From positions 1 through 56,435 of the forward strand of contig NZ_JAAOLX010000016.1 in assembly GCF_011601265.1 (NCBI RefSeq): a DNA stretch of 56,435 nucleotides, written 5' to 3'. A program made the translations under genes and the position numbers. The notes under the pieces are model-generated. The model saw nothing but the letters and a program-made list of their open reading frames with translations, searched no databases and was not told the origin of the DNA. Positions 17,593 to 26,265 of the stretch are shown here, one piece after another; position 1 is the first letter of the stretch, and each line of letters opens with the position of its first letter. The stretch is from Iodobacter violaceini (GTDB lineage: Bacteria > Pseudomonadota > Gammaproteobacteria > Burkholderiales > Chitinibacteraceae).

Positions 17593-18624
17593 TTAAGCCA
17601 CAGCCGCTGCTGTCATCTTAAAAATCCCCTGTGCATTGGATGCATCAAAGCGTAAATCTAATGCCTGGCTATTGGGGAGTTTGTCGCGGCTGATAAATTC
17701 GTAAAAAGAGCCGGGTACGGTACGGGTGATGGGGTGATTTTTTTCGTCGAGGAAAATCCGCTGCACCATGGCTGCCCGCAGCGCAGTCTGGCGCACTGCG
17801 CCTGAGCCGGAAATCTCAACACTGTCTTTAATTGGGTAGCCTTTAGCACGCAGCTCATCGGCCAGTGCAATTACATTGGCAACACGATCTGTTGCGTGGT
17901 TAAAGCGGTTGCCCTCGGTGCTGATCCATGCCATTTCGGCAGACTCTGCCAGCAGCGTTTCGTAATCCACCAGATGCGGCACTTCGTGCTGTACATCAAA
18001 ACAGCCTACTAAAGCGGGCAGGAGGGTAGCGGCATCGTCAAAGCTTAAGGAATGATGTTCGCTCAATTGTGCCAGCAGGCTTAAATGCTCGGGCTTGAGC
18101 GGATCGCGGGAGTTGTGCACCACGCGCTCGGCAGCAATTTGGAAATTCATTGAGAATTGCTCAACGTGCAGCTCTGAAACAAAAAACTGCGAAATCACTT
18201 CGGGTAAATCCAGATGACAGTAAGCGCGGCCTGTCATTTTCAGTTTTTTAAGCGGATACACATTGGCCACGGCAAAACCCAGCGGCTCCAGAATGCGCTT
18301 AAATGCCAGCTCCCCATGCGGCAAAGCGCCGGTGCGTGGTGCATCCACGGTACGCAGCGCGCCATGGTCAAACAGCACTTTTTCGCCCGCAGCCAGTTTC
18401 TCCGCCACATAACGGGCGCCCTCAGGCACGGCCGCTAAGTTTTGCGCAAACAACATCATATTCATCGCCTGGGCCAGCAAGCCACGGCTTACGCGGGCAT
18501 CGTTGGCACCCAGCAAGCGCGGGTCTACCTCGATCATGGCAAAAAGCTGCTGCGCTTTTTCTGCACCCGCAACACGAATCAGTAATTGAGCAAGCTGGGA
18601 TGTTTCAAAGACATTCTGTTCCAT
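17593..18624 (-). CDS. DUF1338 protein, HglS-like 2-oxoadipate dioxygenase/decarboxylase
   Basis: HglS-type enzymes are Fe(II) oxygenases that convert 2-oxoadipate, from lysine breakdown, to D-2-hydroxyglutarate. The 343-residue protein shows His87 and Arg91 in FDHGALR, His243 in RFNHATDR and Glu309 in GSFYEF. The spacing (His to Arg 4, His to His 156, His to Glu 66) closely follows the metal and substrate residues I recall for Pseudomonas HglS (His70, Arg74, His226, Glu294). It is shorter than HglS or YdcJ (about 450-465 residues), so it is a compact member of DUF1338. AAAGGTC precedes the ATG. It lies divergent from a LysR gene and upstream of a YdiJ-type dehydrogenase that could oxidise its product. 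Substrate is inferred. Confidence 0.8.
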   Translation of the reverse strand: MEQNVFETSQLAQLLIRVAGAEKAQQLFAMIEVDPRLLGANDARVSRGLLAQAMNMMLFAQNLAAVPEGARYVAEKLAAGEKVLFDHGALRTVDAPRTGALPHGELAFKRILEPLGFAVANVYPLKKLKMTGRAYCHLDLPEVISQFFVSELHVEQFSMNFQIAAERVVHNSRDPLKPEHLSLLAQLSEHHSLSFDDAATLLPALVGCFDVQHEVPHLVDYETLLAESAEMAWISTEGNRFNHATDRVANVIALADELRAKGYPIKDSVEISGSGAVRQTALRAAMVQRIFLDEKNHPITRTVPGSFYEFISRDKLPNSQALDLRFDASNAQGIFKMTAAAVA

Positions 18625-18810
18625 TTTGGCAAGACCTTTAATGAATGTGAGTGGATGCGTGGTGTGTGGCGCAATGTGGATGCAGGTTATAGGGCAGGTG
18701 AAACCCGCGTATTTTTTAGCAATGCTTGTCGCTTTGCCCTTGTAATGTTGCCAGCGTTACAGTACGACACAGTGTGCTCAGTCTGGAATGATTTCGTTTT
18801 CACTTCAAGC

Positions 18811-18829
18811 GATGTATTCTTATTACATC
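18811..18829. promoter_or_regulatory. Candidate LysR operator
   Basis: GATGTA, seven bases, TACATC forms a perfect dyad that contains a T-N11-A core, the usual LysR recognition form. It lies in the divergent region between the DUF1338 and lysR genes, 14 bases before the lysR ATG, a good place for autoregulation. Confidence 0.45.
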
Positions 18830-18842
18830 ATTCCTAAAACTC

Positions 18843-19742
18843 ATGAAGTGTATGCGGCGTATTCTTCCATCCCTAGGTGCTTTACAGTGTTTTGATGCGG
18901 CAGCGCGGCAGCTGAGTTTTACCCGTGCCGCTGAGGAACTCAATATCACGCAAAGCGCTGTCAGCCGGCAGATTCGTTTGCTGGAAGAATTCTTAGGCAG
19001 GGCGCTTTTCCACCGGATTAAGCAACGTTTAGTGATGACCGATGCGGGGGAGTCCTATGCGCGGGATATCCGGGATGTACTGGACAGGGCGGAGGCGGCC
19101 ACGCTGGCCCTGATGGCGTACAGCGGCACCAGCGGCGCGCTTAATTTAGCCATTCTGCCCACCTTTGGCTCGCGCTGGTTAGTGCCCAGGTTGGGGAGCT
19201 TTACTACCCGCTACCCGGAAATCCAGCTTAATTTACTGACGCGCTTAAAGCCTTTTGATTTTGCTAAAGAAGAAATTGATGTGGCAATTCACTTTGGCGA
19301 TACCTCCTGGCCTGGCGTGGAATACCACCATTTAATGAACGAAGTCACCGTGCCGATTTGCGCCCCCAGCCTGCTGGCTGGCCGCTGCTTGAAAGGCCCC
19401 GGTGATCTGATGAGTTTTACTTTATTGCAACACAGCACCCGCCCCGATGCATGGGCTAATTGGTTTGAAGCGGTGGGCGAGCCCAGCATCAACGCGGTAA
19501 AAGGCCCGAGGTTTGAGCAGTTTTATATGGTGATACAGGCTGCCCTGGCCGGGCTGGGCATGGCGGTATTGCCGCTATTTTTAGTGCAGGACGAGCTGGC
19601 CAGCGGGCGTTTGGTGGTGGCGGTGGATCGTCCCGTGCCCAGCCGTAATGCCTATTATCTGGTTCATCCCAACAGCAAGCGCGATGCCTATCCGGTGAAG
19701 GTGTTTAAGGATTGGCTGCTGGAGCAGTGTGAGTTGGGGTGA
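18843..19742 (+). CDS. LysR-family transcriptional regulator (GcvA-like)
   Basis: A 299-residue LysR regulator. The winged helix-turn-helix is N-terminal: LGALQCFDAAARQLSFTRAA, then ELNITQSAVSRQIRLLEEFL, the classic recognition region (about residues 10-60). The rest is a type-2 periplasmic-binding-like effector domain, with VAIHFGDTSWPGVEYHHL and GLGMAVLPLFLV typical of the GcvA/AmpR branch. It is transcribed divergently from the DUF1338 gene, so it most likely controls that gene and perhaps the YdiJ-type dehydrogenase, with 2-oxoadipate or a related acid as possible inducer (inference). The start could also be the ATG at 18852, three codons later. Confidence 0.9.
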   Translation: MKCMRRILPSLGALQCFDAAARQLSFTRAAEELNITQSAVSRQIRLLEEFLGRALFHRIKQRLVMTDAGESYARDIRDVLDRAEAATLALMAYSGTSGALNLAILPTFGSRWLVPRLGSFTTRYPEIQLNLLTRLKPFDFAKEEIDVAIHFGDTSWPGVEYHHLMNEVTVPICAPSLLAGRCLKGPGDLMSFTLLQHSTRPDAWANWFEAVGEPSINAVKGPRFEQFYMVIQAALAGLGMAVLPLFLVQDELASGRLVVAVDRPVPSRNAYYLVHPNSKRDAYPVKVFKDWLLEQCELG

Positions 19743-20086
19743 AGTACGGGTTTCGCCCCGTACGGGTTAAGCAAAGTCAAAAAGATAGTGCCTTCGGCAC
19801 GTTGATTTTGGTGCGGAATCCCCGCGAAGTATGTGATTTCTGCTTCGCCAGAAATCATAGTACGCAAAGAAGGCGACCCTAAGAAACACGAAGGCCCCCA
19901 CCCCGCTTGTTCCTCGCTACGGCGTGTTTCAAGGGGACTTTAAAGCCCTGTGCAGAGAGCGTGGTGACGGTTTTTTTCGCTGTTTTCGAATAGAAAACAA
20001 ATTGCTTAGCGCTAATGAAATTGCACCCGTCCTGCAAATGCCACGACTTCTGCAGGCAAGGCCACAAAATGTTATTCAATCTGTGA
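19743..20086. other. Hairpin-rich intergenic element
   Basis: No credible gene is seen in this stretch. Within 19746-19857 three perfect stems follow each other: ACGGG with CCCGT, GTGCC-TTC-GGCAC, and TGATTTCTG with CAGAAATCA around CTTCGC (19834-19857). On the minus strand the text reads like the dispersed element common in betaproteobacterial genomes around GTCGCCTTCTTTGCGTAC. A 66-codon frame on the minus strand across it has no start signal or recognisable product. Confidence 0.5.
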
Positions 20087-20121
20087 AATAAAAAACGAGG
20101 CCCCTGAGCAGTGCCTCGTTT
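20087..20121 (-). terminator. Rho-independent terminator of the lipoprotein gene
   Basis: On the minus strand AAACGAGGC pairs with GCCTCGTTT around an 11-base loop and is followed by a T-rich tail. It lies 17 bases after the stop of the lipoprotein gene at 20138. Confidence 0.8.
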
Positions 20122-20137
20122 CTATTGGAGATCTGTT

Positions 20138-21022
20138 TCAGGTATTCACTGTGTAGCTGGTGCTGTTGCCGTTTGCGCCTGTAATCGATACGGTAAATTG
20201 CTTGGCCGAGGTACGGGTGATGACGGCTTTACTGCCATTAGCACCAGTGATTTCGCAGCTGCCGCTGGTGGCGTTAAAGTTGGTGTATTTCACTTGAATG
20301 GTGCCTGTACCATAGTTGACTGCATAACTGCCGTTTACTGTGCCATTGCTGTAAGTCAGATTACTGCTCCAGCCCCGTGTGCCATCGCTGTAGTAGCAGG
20401 ACATTGCCCCTTTGCTAAAATCGCAAGTTGATGAGCCATTAATAGCCTGGTTGGTAAAGCCATTTCCGTTCACCGTAAAGTTGGTGTATTTGGAGGTGTA
20501 GGAAAAATCGCTTGGGCTGACGTAGCGGTTATAAGTCAGCGAGAAAGTACCGTTATAAGTGGCCAAACCGTTAATGTTGCACTGGTTATAGGTGTAGGTC
20601 AGTACGGTTCCGGCGGCGATGCCGGTGGTGGGGATATCGTAGCTGATACTGCCCGAGCCGCCAGAGCCAAAGAGCGAGCAGCTGATACTGCTGCTGATCC
20701 CGGTAGGCAGGCTGCCAATTTCAACCCCCAGCGGGCCTTTCACCCCGGTGCCTGCCGCGGCTGATTGGGCTGCACTCAGGCCATCTGTAGCCTCGGTGGA
20801 GAGTTTATTGGCCTCTGTCTGGCTGGAGTCCAGTACGGTGGTTGCTGCCGCATTAGGAGCAGGCACGGTGCCGGATGATGGATTGGGTGTGGGGGTAGGA
20901 GTTGTTGAGGAAGACGCCGGAGTAGTCGCAGCCGTCGTGCTGCTTGAGCCTCCGCCACCGCAGGCGGCCAGTGTGGCACTTACAGCACTTGCAATCAGTA
21001 ATACTTTTAAGTCTTTCGTCAT
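20138..21022 (-). CDS. Secreted lipoprotein of unknown function
   Basis: I take ATG 21022 as start because AAAGGA sits just upstream and it places a clean signal peptide (MTKDLKVLLIASAVSATLAAC) at the N-terminus, with lipobox LAAC and predicted lipidated Cys21. A low-complexity Gly/Ser/Thr/Pro linker (about 22-55) follows, typical of surface lipoproteins. The rest (about 55-294) is rich in Ser, Thr, Asn, Gly and Tyr, with recurring KYTNF strands and Cys pairs, suggesting a beta-rich extracellular domain. I know no family for it. It is a single gene with its own terminator. The next gene upstream on the same strand encodes an outer-membrane barrel. Confidence 0.75.
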   Translation of the reverse strand: MTKDLKVLLIASAVSATLAACGGGGSSSTTAATTPASSSTTPTPTPNPSSGTVPAPNAAATTVLDSSQTEANKLSTEATDGLSAAQSAAAGTGVKGPLGVEIGSLPTGISSSISCSLFGSGGSGSISYDIPTTGIAAGTVLTYTYNQCNINGLATYNGTFSLTYNRYVSPSDFSYTSKYTNFTVNGNGFTNQAINGSSTCDFSKGAMSCYYSDGTRGWSSNLTYSNGTVNGSYAVNYGTGTIQVKYTNFNATSGSCEITGANGSKAVITRTSAKQFTVSITGANGNSTSYTVNT

Positions 21023-21156
21023 GATTTTTTCCTTTGGGCTCAGAGACAGAGACAAATACTTGCTCAGGCAGTCAAGCAAATAAGGAAAAAAATTCAAGAA
21101 GCAAATAGATAAACCCGCAGGAAAATAACGCTAGTCGATTACTCTGTGCCGCTGGG

Positions 21157-21963
21157 TTAAAAGTGCCAGCTAAAAAAGCTTTTAAGGACTAATAAGCGCT
21201 GATCGCTGCCAGGATAGCGAACCGTAGCGGCGGCAAGGCCATTGCGTTTCAGTATGCCTGGCTGGCTGCTGCCGGGCTGATAGCTTTGATAAGCAAACCC
21301 AAGGCCCAGCCTTGCATTTGGAGTGCAGCGCCACTCTGCATCCAGCGCCCAGCGCCAATCGGTATGCTGATCTGTATCCAGCTCTGTGGTGTCGTACAGG
21401 CCTTGTGTATCAACTGTCAGGCGGTTTTGATGCTGAGGCAGGATATCCAGCTGAGTATTCAGCGCAACAGGCAGCGCATCCATTTGCCACTGCCAGCTCA
21501 GGCTTAAAACAAAGCGCTGGCTGTTAAGTGTTTCATTGAGTGGCAAAGAGCCCAGCGCGGGCAAAATATGGCGGTCAGTTTGCAAGCCATTCAGGCCTGC
21601 GCCCAGCGTAATTTGCTGCTGATCAGCAACCTGCCACTGATAGCCCAGCAAGGCTTGCCAGCTTTCTATATTCAGCTCGGTGTGGGTAGCAAGCGGGATG
21701 CCCATTTGGGTATAGCCCTGATAATCCACATCGCCCTCTGCACGGGAATAATCAATTTTAATCAGCCAGGGCGCTTCTTTGGCCTGCATACTGATCTCAA
21801 ACTGCGGCAGATGGCCCGATTCCTGATTAATCACTGTGCCAATCTGATTATGCTCTTCAGCCTGGTAATGCAGCGTGGCCACTGCGGGCTGAATAGAAAA
21901 CTCTGCAGCATGGATGCAAGGGCTGATCAAAAAAGCAGGCAAGAGTCGCTTAAAGAGTGGCAT
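21157..21963 (-). CDS. Small outer-membrane beta-barrel protein
   Basis: With ATG 21963 as start (GAGG upstream) the protein has 268 residues and a signal peptide (KRLLPAFLISPCIHA, cleavage near AEF). The mature part alternates polar and aromatic residues in strand-like segments (ALLGYQWQVADQQQITLGAG, FVLSLSWQWQMDALPVALN, RLGLGFAYQSYQPG) and ends in SFFSWHF, an aromatic C-terminal signature recognised by the BAM machinery. This indicates a beta-barrel of roughly 10-12 strands. No specific family or substrate is recognised. A longer frame begins at 22026 but its extra 21 residues are Cys-rich and not signal-like. It lies 27 bases from the lapD stop, so lapD and this gene may be co-transcribed. 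Confidence 0.7.
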   Translation of the reverse strand: MPLFKRLLPAFLISPCIHAAEFSIQPAVATLHYQAEEHNQIGTVINQESGHLPQFEISMQAKEAPWLIKIDYSRAEGDVDYQGYTQMGIPLATHTELNIESWQALLGYQWQVADQQQITLGAGLNGLQTDRHILPALGSLPLNETLNSQRFVLSLSWQWQMDALPVALNTQLDILPQHQNRLTVDTQGLYDTTELDTDQHTDWRWALDAEWRCTPNARLGLGFAYQSYQPGSSQPGILKRNGLAAATVRYPGSDQRLLVLKSFFSWHF

Positions 21964-22053
21964 AAGCTGCCTCAGGTGTGATGGCTGACTACCAGTGTAG
22001 GAATAATTGCAAAAAGTGCATTCCACACCGCAGCCAGCTTGCCCCGCTATTGA

Positions 22054-24006
22054 TTAAATAACTTCCTCCGGCCTGCCGATCAGATAGCCCTGCATGGCGG
22101 TGATTTTCATGGCCTTTAATAAAGCCAGCTGTGATTCGCTTTCAATACCCTGAGCAATGGTGGTGATATTCAGCGATTCGGCTACCTGGATCAGCGACAG
22201 AATCATTTCTTTGGTGTCTTTATGCACGGCCATATCGCTGATTAAGCGGCGGTCTATCTTCACATAATTGGGTTTTAATTCACGGATCAAAGCGGCGGCA
22301 GAGGCCGCAAAACCATACTGATCAATCCCAAAGCCAAAGCCCGCATCACGCAGCAGCCGGGCAAAGCGTCTGGCTAATTCTGGCGCTGCAATTAATTGAT
22401 GCTCTGGGACTTCAAAAGAAATGCGGGCAGCGTGTTTTTTAAGCTTATTTAAGCGGGCCACAAATTCATCCTGCCCGGTTAAGCTGCCCAGCGCGCCTAA
22501 TAAACCTGCATTCAGCGCAATAGACTGGCCCTGCAAAGTGGCGGCGTTTTCTAATTTGCTGATGGCTAAATCAAATAAAGATTGCTCGGCGGCCTGCAAT
22601 AAACCATGTCTTGCCGCCATGGGCATAAAGAGGCCTGCACTGATCCATGGGCCATCCTGATGACGCAGGCGGGCGGTCAGCTCCTGATGCACGATTTGTT
22701 TATCTGCAATATTTTGTACCGATTGCGCCTGAATACCCCAGCTTTTATCCAAAATAGCGGCCTGCAATACTTCGCGCCATTGTTGCGAGCCATTAGGCAA
22801 TTGATTCGATGATTCATTAGCCGACATACGCTGGCGTGATTCGCCGCCATTAAACAGCGCCTGCTGCAGGGCTAAATCGGTGGCAGAAAGCAATTTGGAT
22901 TTAAGCGTGCCATGTTCAAAATCTACAATCGCCACGCCATATTGCAAAGGGCGCTCCAGTGCAGCGGTGATTTCTTTCAGGCTGGCTAAAATCTGATCGC
23001 CCATCAGATCAATTTGCCCGCTGTTCAGATTAAAGTGCAGGGCAAACAAAGTGGTGCCGTTCAGCCGGGCAATCAGCGGGCTTTGCTGAGCCATTTTTTC
23101 CAGTAATACATGCGCCACCTGTTTAAGAATAGCGTCGCCTTTCTGATAGCCCTCACGGTTATTAAATTCGCTTAAGTCTTCCAGCTGAATGGCAAATGCG
23201 GCCCCGATGCTGTCTTGCGGCAATTTTTTAAGTAAGCCATCAAGGCGTAAATCTAAATTACGGCGATTATCCAGTCCAGTGGTGGTATCGGTAAAAGCCT
23301 GATGGCGGTATTCCTCGGCACGCTGCTGCTCAATGCTTAAAAACTGCCGTACCCGCTCAATCATCACATTAAAAGCCAGCACAACCCGGCGAAATTCGCG
23401 GGTATCGGGCAGGTGTTTGATAGGGTTAAATTCGCGCTCTTGCACCTCGTTGGCCGATTTTTCAATGGCGCTGAGCGGCTGCAGCAAAATGCGTACTAAA
23501 AAGTTCATCACCAGCAGGCTGATCACATAGGCCGCCAGCAATAAAGCCAGCGTATGGGTCAGCACATCCCAAAGCTGCTTGTAAGCCAGCGCAGGCTCGC
23601 TGATCACCACCACCCGCCCAAGCTGGCGCCAGCCATCACTCAGTAGTGCCGTGCCGGGGGCAGGATCTAAATGCTGCCACTTTATAAACCAGGCTGGCAC
23701 ACCCGCAATTGGCTTGGCCTGCTCCATTTTTGCCATGGTTTTACCGCTTAAAGCCACAATCTCGATGCGCTGAAAATAAGCTCTGTCCAGCAAGGATTTA
23801 ATCGCGGTTTCTGCCAGAACCACATCGTTTTTACCCAGTGCGCGTGATATCGGATAAACCAGCGAGGTAGCCGCATCCTGGGCTGTAGAGGCCAGCTGCG
23901 CTTCTACATATAGCCGTGTGCTGTGCACGCGCTCGGCAAACAGGCCGATCATTAACAGGGTGAACAATAACGTTAAGCCGATTAAAAATTTAAGCCTGAG
24001 TGACAT
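22054..24006 (-). CDS. lapD: LapD-type c-di-GMP receptor (degenerate GGDEF-EAL)
   Basis: LapD is an inner-membrane protein that, on binding c-di-GMP, holds the periplasmic protease LapG and so keeps a surface adhesin attached. From ATG 24006 the order is: a membrane segment (about 6-24), a periplasmic LapD/MoxY domain with the loop Trp126 in SDGWRQLG (LapG-binding Trp125 in Pseudomonas fluorescens, from memory), a second membrane segment (about 150-175), HAMP, then GGDEF and EAL. Both output domains are degenerate: NGTTL replaces GGDEF, IDQYG replaces DDFG, and AQGIE replaces AEGVE, so it should bind rather than make or degrade c-di-GMP. lapG is 18 kb away at 41728-42435. Confidence 0.88.
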   Translation of the reverse strand: MSLRLKFLIGLTLLFTLLMIGLFAERVHSTRLYVEAQLASTAQDAATSLVYPISRALGKNDVVLAETAIKSLLDRAYFQRIEIVALSGKTMAKMEQAKPIAGVPAWFIKWQHLDPAPGTALLSDGWRQLGRVVVISEPALAYKQLWDVLTHTLALLLAAYVISLLVMNFLVRILLQPLSAIEKSANEVQEREFNPIKHLPDTREFRRVVLAFNVMIERVRQFLSIEQQRAEEYRHQAFTDTTTGLDNRRNLDLRLDGLLKKLPQDSIGAAFAIQLEDLSEFNNREGYQKGDAILKQVAHVLLEKMAQQSPLIARLNGTTLFALHFNLNSGQIDLMGDQILASLKEITAALERPLQYGVAIVDFEHGTLKSKLLSATDLALQQALFNGGESRQRMSANESSNQLPNGSQQWREVLQAAILDKSWGIQAQSVQNIADKQIVHQELTARLRHQDGPWISAGLFMPMAARHGLLQAAEQSLFDLAISKLENAATLQGQSIALNAGLLGALGSLTGQDEFVARLNKLKKHAARISFEVPEHQLIAAPELARRFARLLRDAGFGFGIDQYGFAASAAALIRELKPNYVKIDRRLISDMAVHKDTKEMILSLIQVAESLNITTIAQGIESESQLALLKAMKITAMQGYLIGRPEEVI

Positions 24007-24072
24007 GCTGATTCTCTGTTGTGGGCTATTGGGGGGGCTGTGCAGGAGCCGCTGCTCCTGTGGTGCTGGCAT

Positions 24073-25560
24073 TTAAACAGGCCGGGTTTGTTTATCCACC
24101 TGCGCCGTGCTCCAGCCTAAGGCAACAATCACGGTAAAGAGCAGGGCATTGGCGGGGATTTGTAAATTGAAATCCACCAGACTGTGCAAAAAGATTTCCA
24201 GCATCGCCATCAGCACGCCAAGGGCAATGCCACGGGCCACCGGGTGTTTGCGAATTTTAATTGTGGTGATAATTTGCCACAGCGCAGAGAGCGCCAAAAT
24301 CGCAAAAAGGCTTGCGCCAATTACGCCGTAATCCGTCAGAATCTCAACATAATCATTGTGGGCATGATCGTAATAACCTTTGGAGCTGGCAGGGCGGTAT
24401 TGGGGGAAAATAGAGTAAAACGTCCCCGCGCCCGATCCTGTCCAGAAATAATCGCCCACCGCACGTTGGGCATAAGCCACAGGCAGGGTGCGCTCTTCTA
24501 CCGATTCCTCGATATGGGGCTGAACAAAATTAAGCGAGTTTGCCCCGGCTTGCTGCGCCTTGCTGATGACGGCGGCTTTGGCAGAATTATTCAGCTGGGT
24601 AGCCTCCAGCCGGTCTACCACTTTATCCAGCCCCACCCACTGGCCCAGTATCCAGATATCAATCAGCACCAGGCTGATTAACAAGACAAAAATAACTTTA
24701 CGCACCTTTGGGCTAAATACGGCATATAAGGCCAGGCTTAAAAGCATGGCCGTAAAAAAGCCTGCATTCCCCATGCGGGATCGGGTCATGACCAGTGCTA
24801 TGACTAAAATCACCAGCCCCAGACGCAGCAGCATTTTTTTGCTCAGCATAAAATCAAGCAAATTAACCGCCCATTTTTTATGCTGGCTGCCGGTGTTTTT
24901 TTCTAATTGCACAATAAATAAACCAATGCCCACAGATAAACACATGGCCAGCATGCCTGCCGCATTGTTGTGGTAAACATACGTGCCCAGCATGCGGCCA
25001 TGGAAAACATCGCTGGTAAACAGCTCGTATTGCGCATTAAAAGAATATAAAAAACCGCCTAATAAAGCCTGAAAAAGCGCCATAAAAAGAAGGGCATAGG
25101 CTAAGGCCATCATTCGCCGGGAAGAGCGTACCAGCAATACCGTAAATAAAAAGGCACTGCCATAAATAAAACACAGCGCTGCTTGTAATTGGGTTTGTGC
25201 GGCATTAAGCGATAAGGTTGCACTGGCATCGGGCGCAATGTTTTGCCATATCTGCGCCGCATTGGGCGATAAGAATTGAATAAGCCCTAAGGGCAAAGGC
25301 GTGGCTTGCAACAGGGTCCAGCACAATAGCGCCAGTAATACACCTAAAGGCAGTGCAAATAATTTTAAGCGATCAATCACCAGAGGCCAGTGGCCACGGT
25401 AGCGCAGGGCTGCACTAAACCAAAGCACTAAACTCATACAGAGCAAAATACCCAGTGCCCATGTGCGATTACTGGCCAGTGGCAAAGGCGCCCAGCAAAT
25501 CTGTGCAATTAAAAGCCAGAATAAAGGCTCATCACGGCGGGAATCTAAAACATTTATCAT
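24073..25560 (-). CDS. O-antigen ligase / Wzy-type polymerase (Wzy_C family)
   Basis: A 495-residue polytopic membrane protein with many hydrophobic segments and the long periplasmic loop of the Wzy_C family, including YAQRAVGDYFWTGSGAGTFYS and the hallmark HAHNDYVEILTDYGVIG. Such proteins polymerise repeat units or ligate glycans to a carrier in the periplasm. ATG 25560 is taken over an in-frame TTG three codons upstream. It lies upstream of lapD on the minus strand and is divergent from the wcaJ operon. A second, unrelated-looking Wzy candidate lies at 30583-31803, so this one may be a ligase or may glycosylate another target. Confidence 0.8.
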   Translation of the reverse strand: MINVLDSRRDEPLFWLLIAQICWAPLPLASNRTWALGILLCMSLVLWFSAALRYRGHWPLVIDRLKLFALPLGVLLALLCWTLLQATPLPLGLIQFLSPNAAQIWQNIAPDASATLSLNAAQTQLQAALCFIYGSAFLFTVLLVRSSRRMMALAYALLFMALFQALLGGFLYSFNAQYELFTSDVFHGRMLGTYVYHNNAAGMLAMCLSVGIGLFIVQLEKNTGSQHKKWAVNLLDFMLSKKMLLRLGLVILVIALVMTRSRMGNAGFFTAMLLSLALYAVFSPKVRKVIFVLLISLVLIDIWILGQWVGLDKVVDRLEATQLNNSAKAAVISKAQQAGANSLNFVQPHIEESVEERTLPVAYAQRAVGDYFWTGSGAGTFYSIFPQYRPASSKGYYDHAHNDYVEILTDYGVIGASLFAILALSALWQIITTIKIRKHPVARGIALGVLMAMLEIFLHSLVDFNLQIPANALLFTVIVALGWSTAQVDKQTRPV

Positions 25561-25677
25561 TAAAAACAAGGCTCAATTTATAGATTGGGGTGCAGATAAA
25601 AAACCAATCTGGCGCAATAGCGGCTAATGACAAGGCTTGAAATAACGGGCCAATAGCTTGCAAAGAACAGATAAAAA

Positions 25678-25703
25678 AAGAAGATGCCCGCAGGCATCTT
25701 CTT
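25678..25703 (-). terminator. Rho-independent terminator of small secreted-protein gene
   Basis: AAGAAGATGCC and GGCATCTTCTT form a perfect 11-bp stem with loop CGCA. On the minus strand it runs into a T7 tract, 22 bases after the stop of the gene at 25726. Confidence 0.9.
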
Positions 25704-25725
25704 AGCATTGCAAATGCATGCTTAA

Positions 25726-26265
25726 TTAGTTGCGAGAAACAGCAGAAGAGCCACCACCGCTAAGCGTTGGAGCCGCTGCACTGGTGAGTACTGGCGCGCC
25801 ACCAGTACCTGTTGGGGTAGCAATAGTGGTATCAGCACCCGGACCTGCAGCCGTTGCCGCAGTGAATGCTGCCGGATCAAGGCCATTAGAAATAGCGGCA
25901 GCAACAATATCAGCCTGGCTGATACCCGCAGCAATTAAGCCACCCGCAATTTCTGGGCCTTTACATAGAGCGCCAGCCAAAACAGGCAGAATAGCAGCAG
26001 GTGCAACACCGTTTTTGCTCATCCCTTCAGCAACGTGCAGGCATGTAAAGCGCTGATTAAGTAATGCTACAGCCAGGACAGGGGCAGTAACATTGCTGGC
26101 TAAACCAGATTTAATAATTTCTGTTGCATTTTTGCCTGCCGTTTTCATTTCTGCCACAGATGGCTCAACCTGATTAGCTGGCATGCCTTTTTCAAAAGCA
26201 GCGTAAGCCGCTACGCTCATCACAGCGGATAAAGCTAAAGCGAGTACGGAAAATTTAAGTTTCAT
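25726..26265 (-). CDS. Small secreted Ala-rich protein of unknown function
   Basis: A 179-residue protein with a clear signal peptide (MKLKFSVLALALSAVMSVAAYA). The mature part has a helical region (about 25-130) with two Cys residues (in RFTCLHVAEG and AGALCKG) that could form a disulfide, and similar short helices such as GLIAAGISQADIVAAAISNG. The C-terminal tail is a Gly/Ala/Thr/Pro-rich linker ending in SSAVSRN. I recognise no family. It has its own terminator and a 408-base divergent upstream region shared with wcaJ, so it may be regulated with the polysaccharide locus. A biofilm-matrix role is possible but unproven. Confidence 0.7.
   Translation of the reverse strand: MKLKFSVLALALSAVMSVAAYAAFEKGMPANQVEPSVAEMKTAGKNATEIIKSGLASNVTAPVLAVALLNQRFTCLHVAEGMSKNGVAPAAILPVLAGALCKGPEIAGGLIAAGISQADIVAAAISNGLDPAAFTAATAAGPGADTTIATPTGTGGAPVLTSAAAPTLSGGGSSAVSRN

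Noticed and set aside
19879-20079. 66-codon minus-strand frame after lysR
   Set aside because: No ribosome binding site, no recognisable protein, and it lies in hairpin-rich intergenic sequence.
22054-24006. Active diguanylate cyclase or phosphodiesterase
   Set aside because: GGDEF is replaced by NGTTL and key EAL residues are changed (IDQYG, AQGIE), so a receptor role as LapD is more likely.
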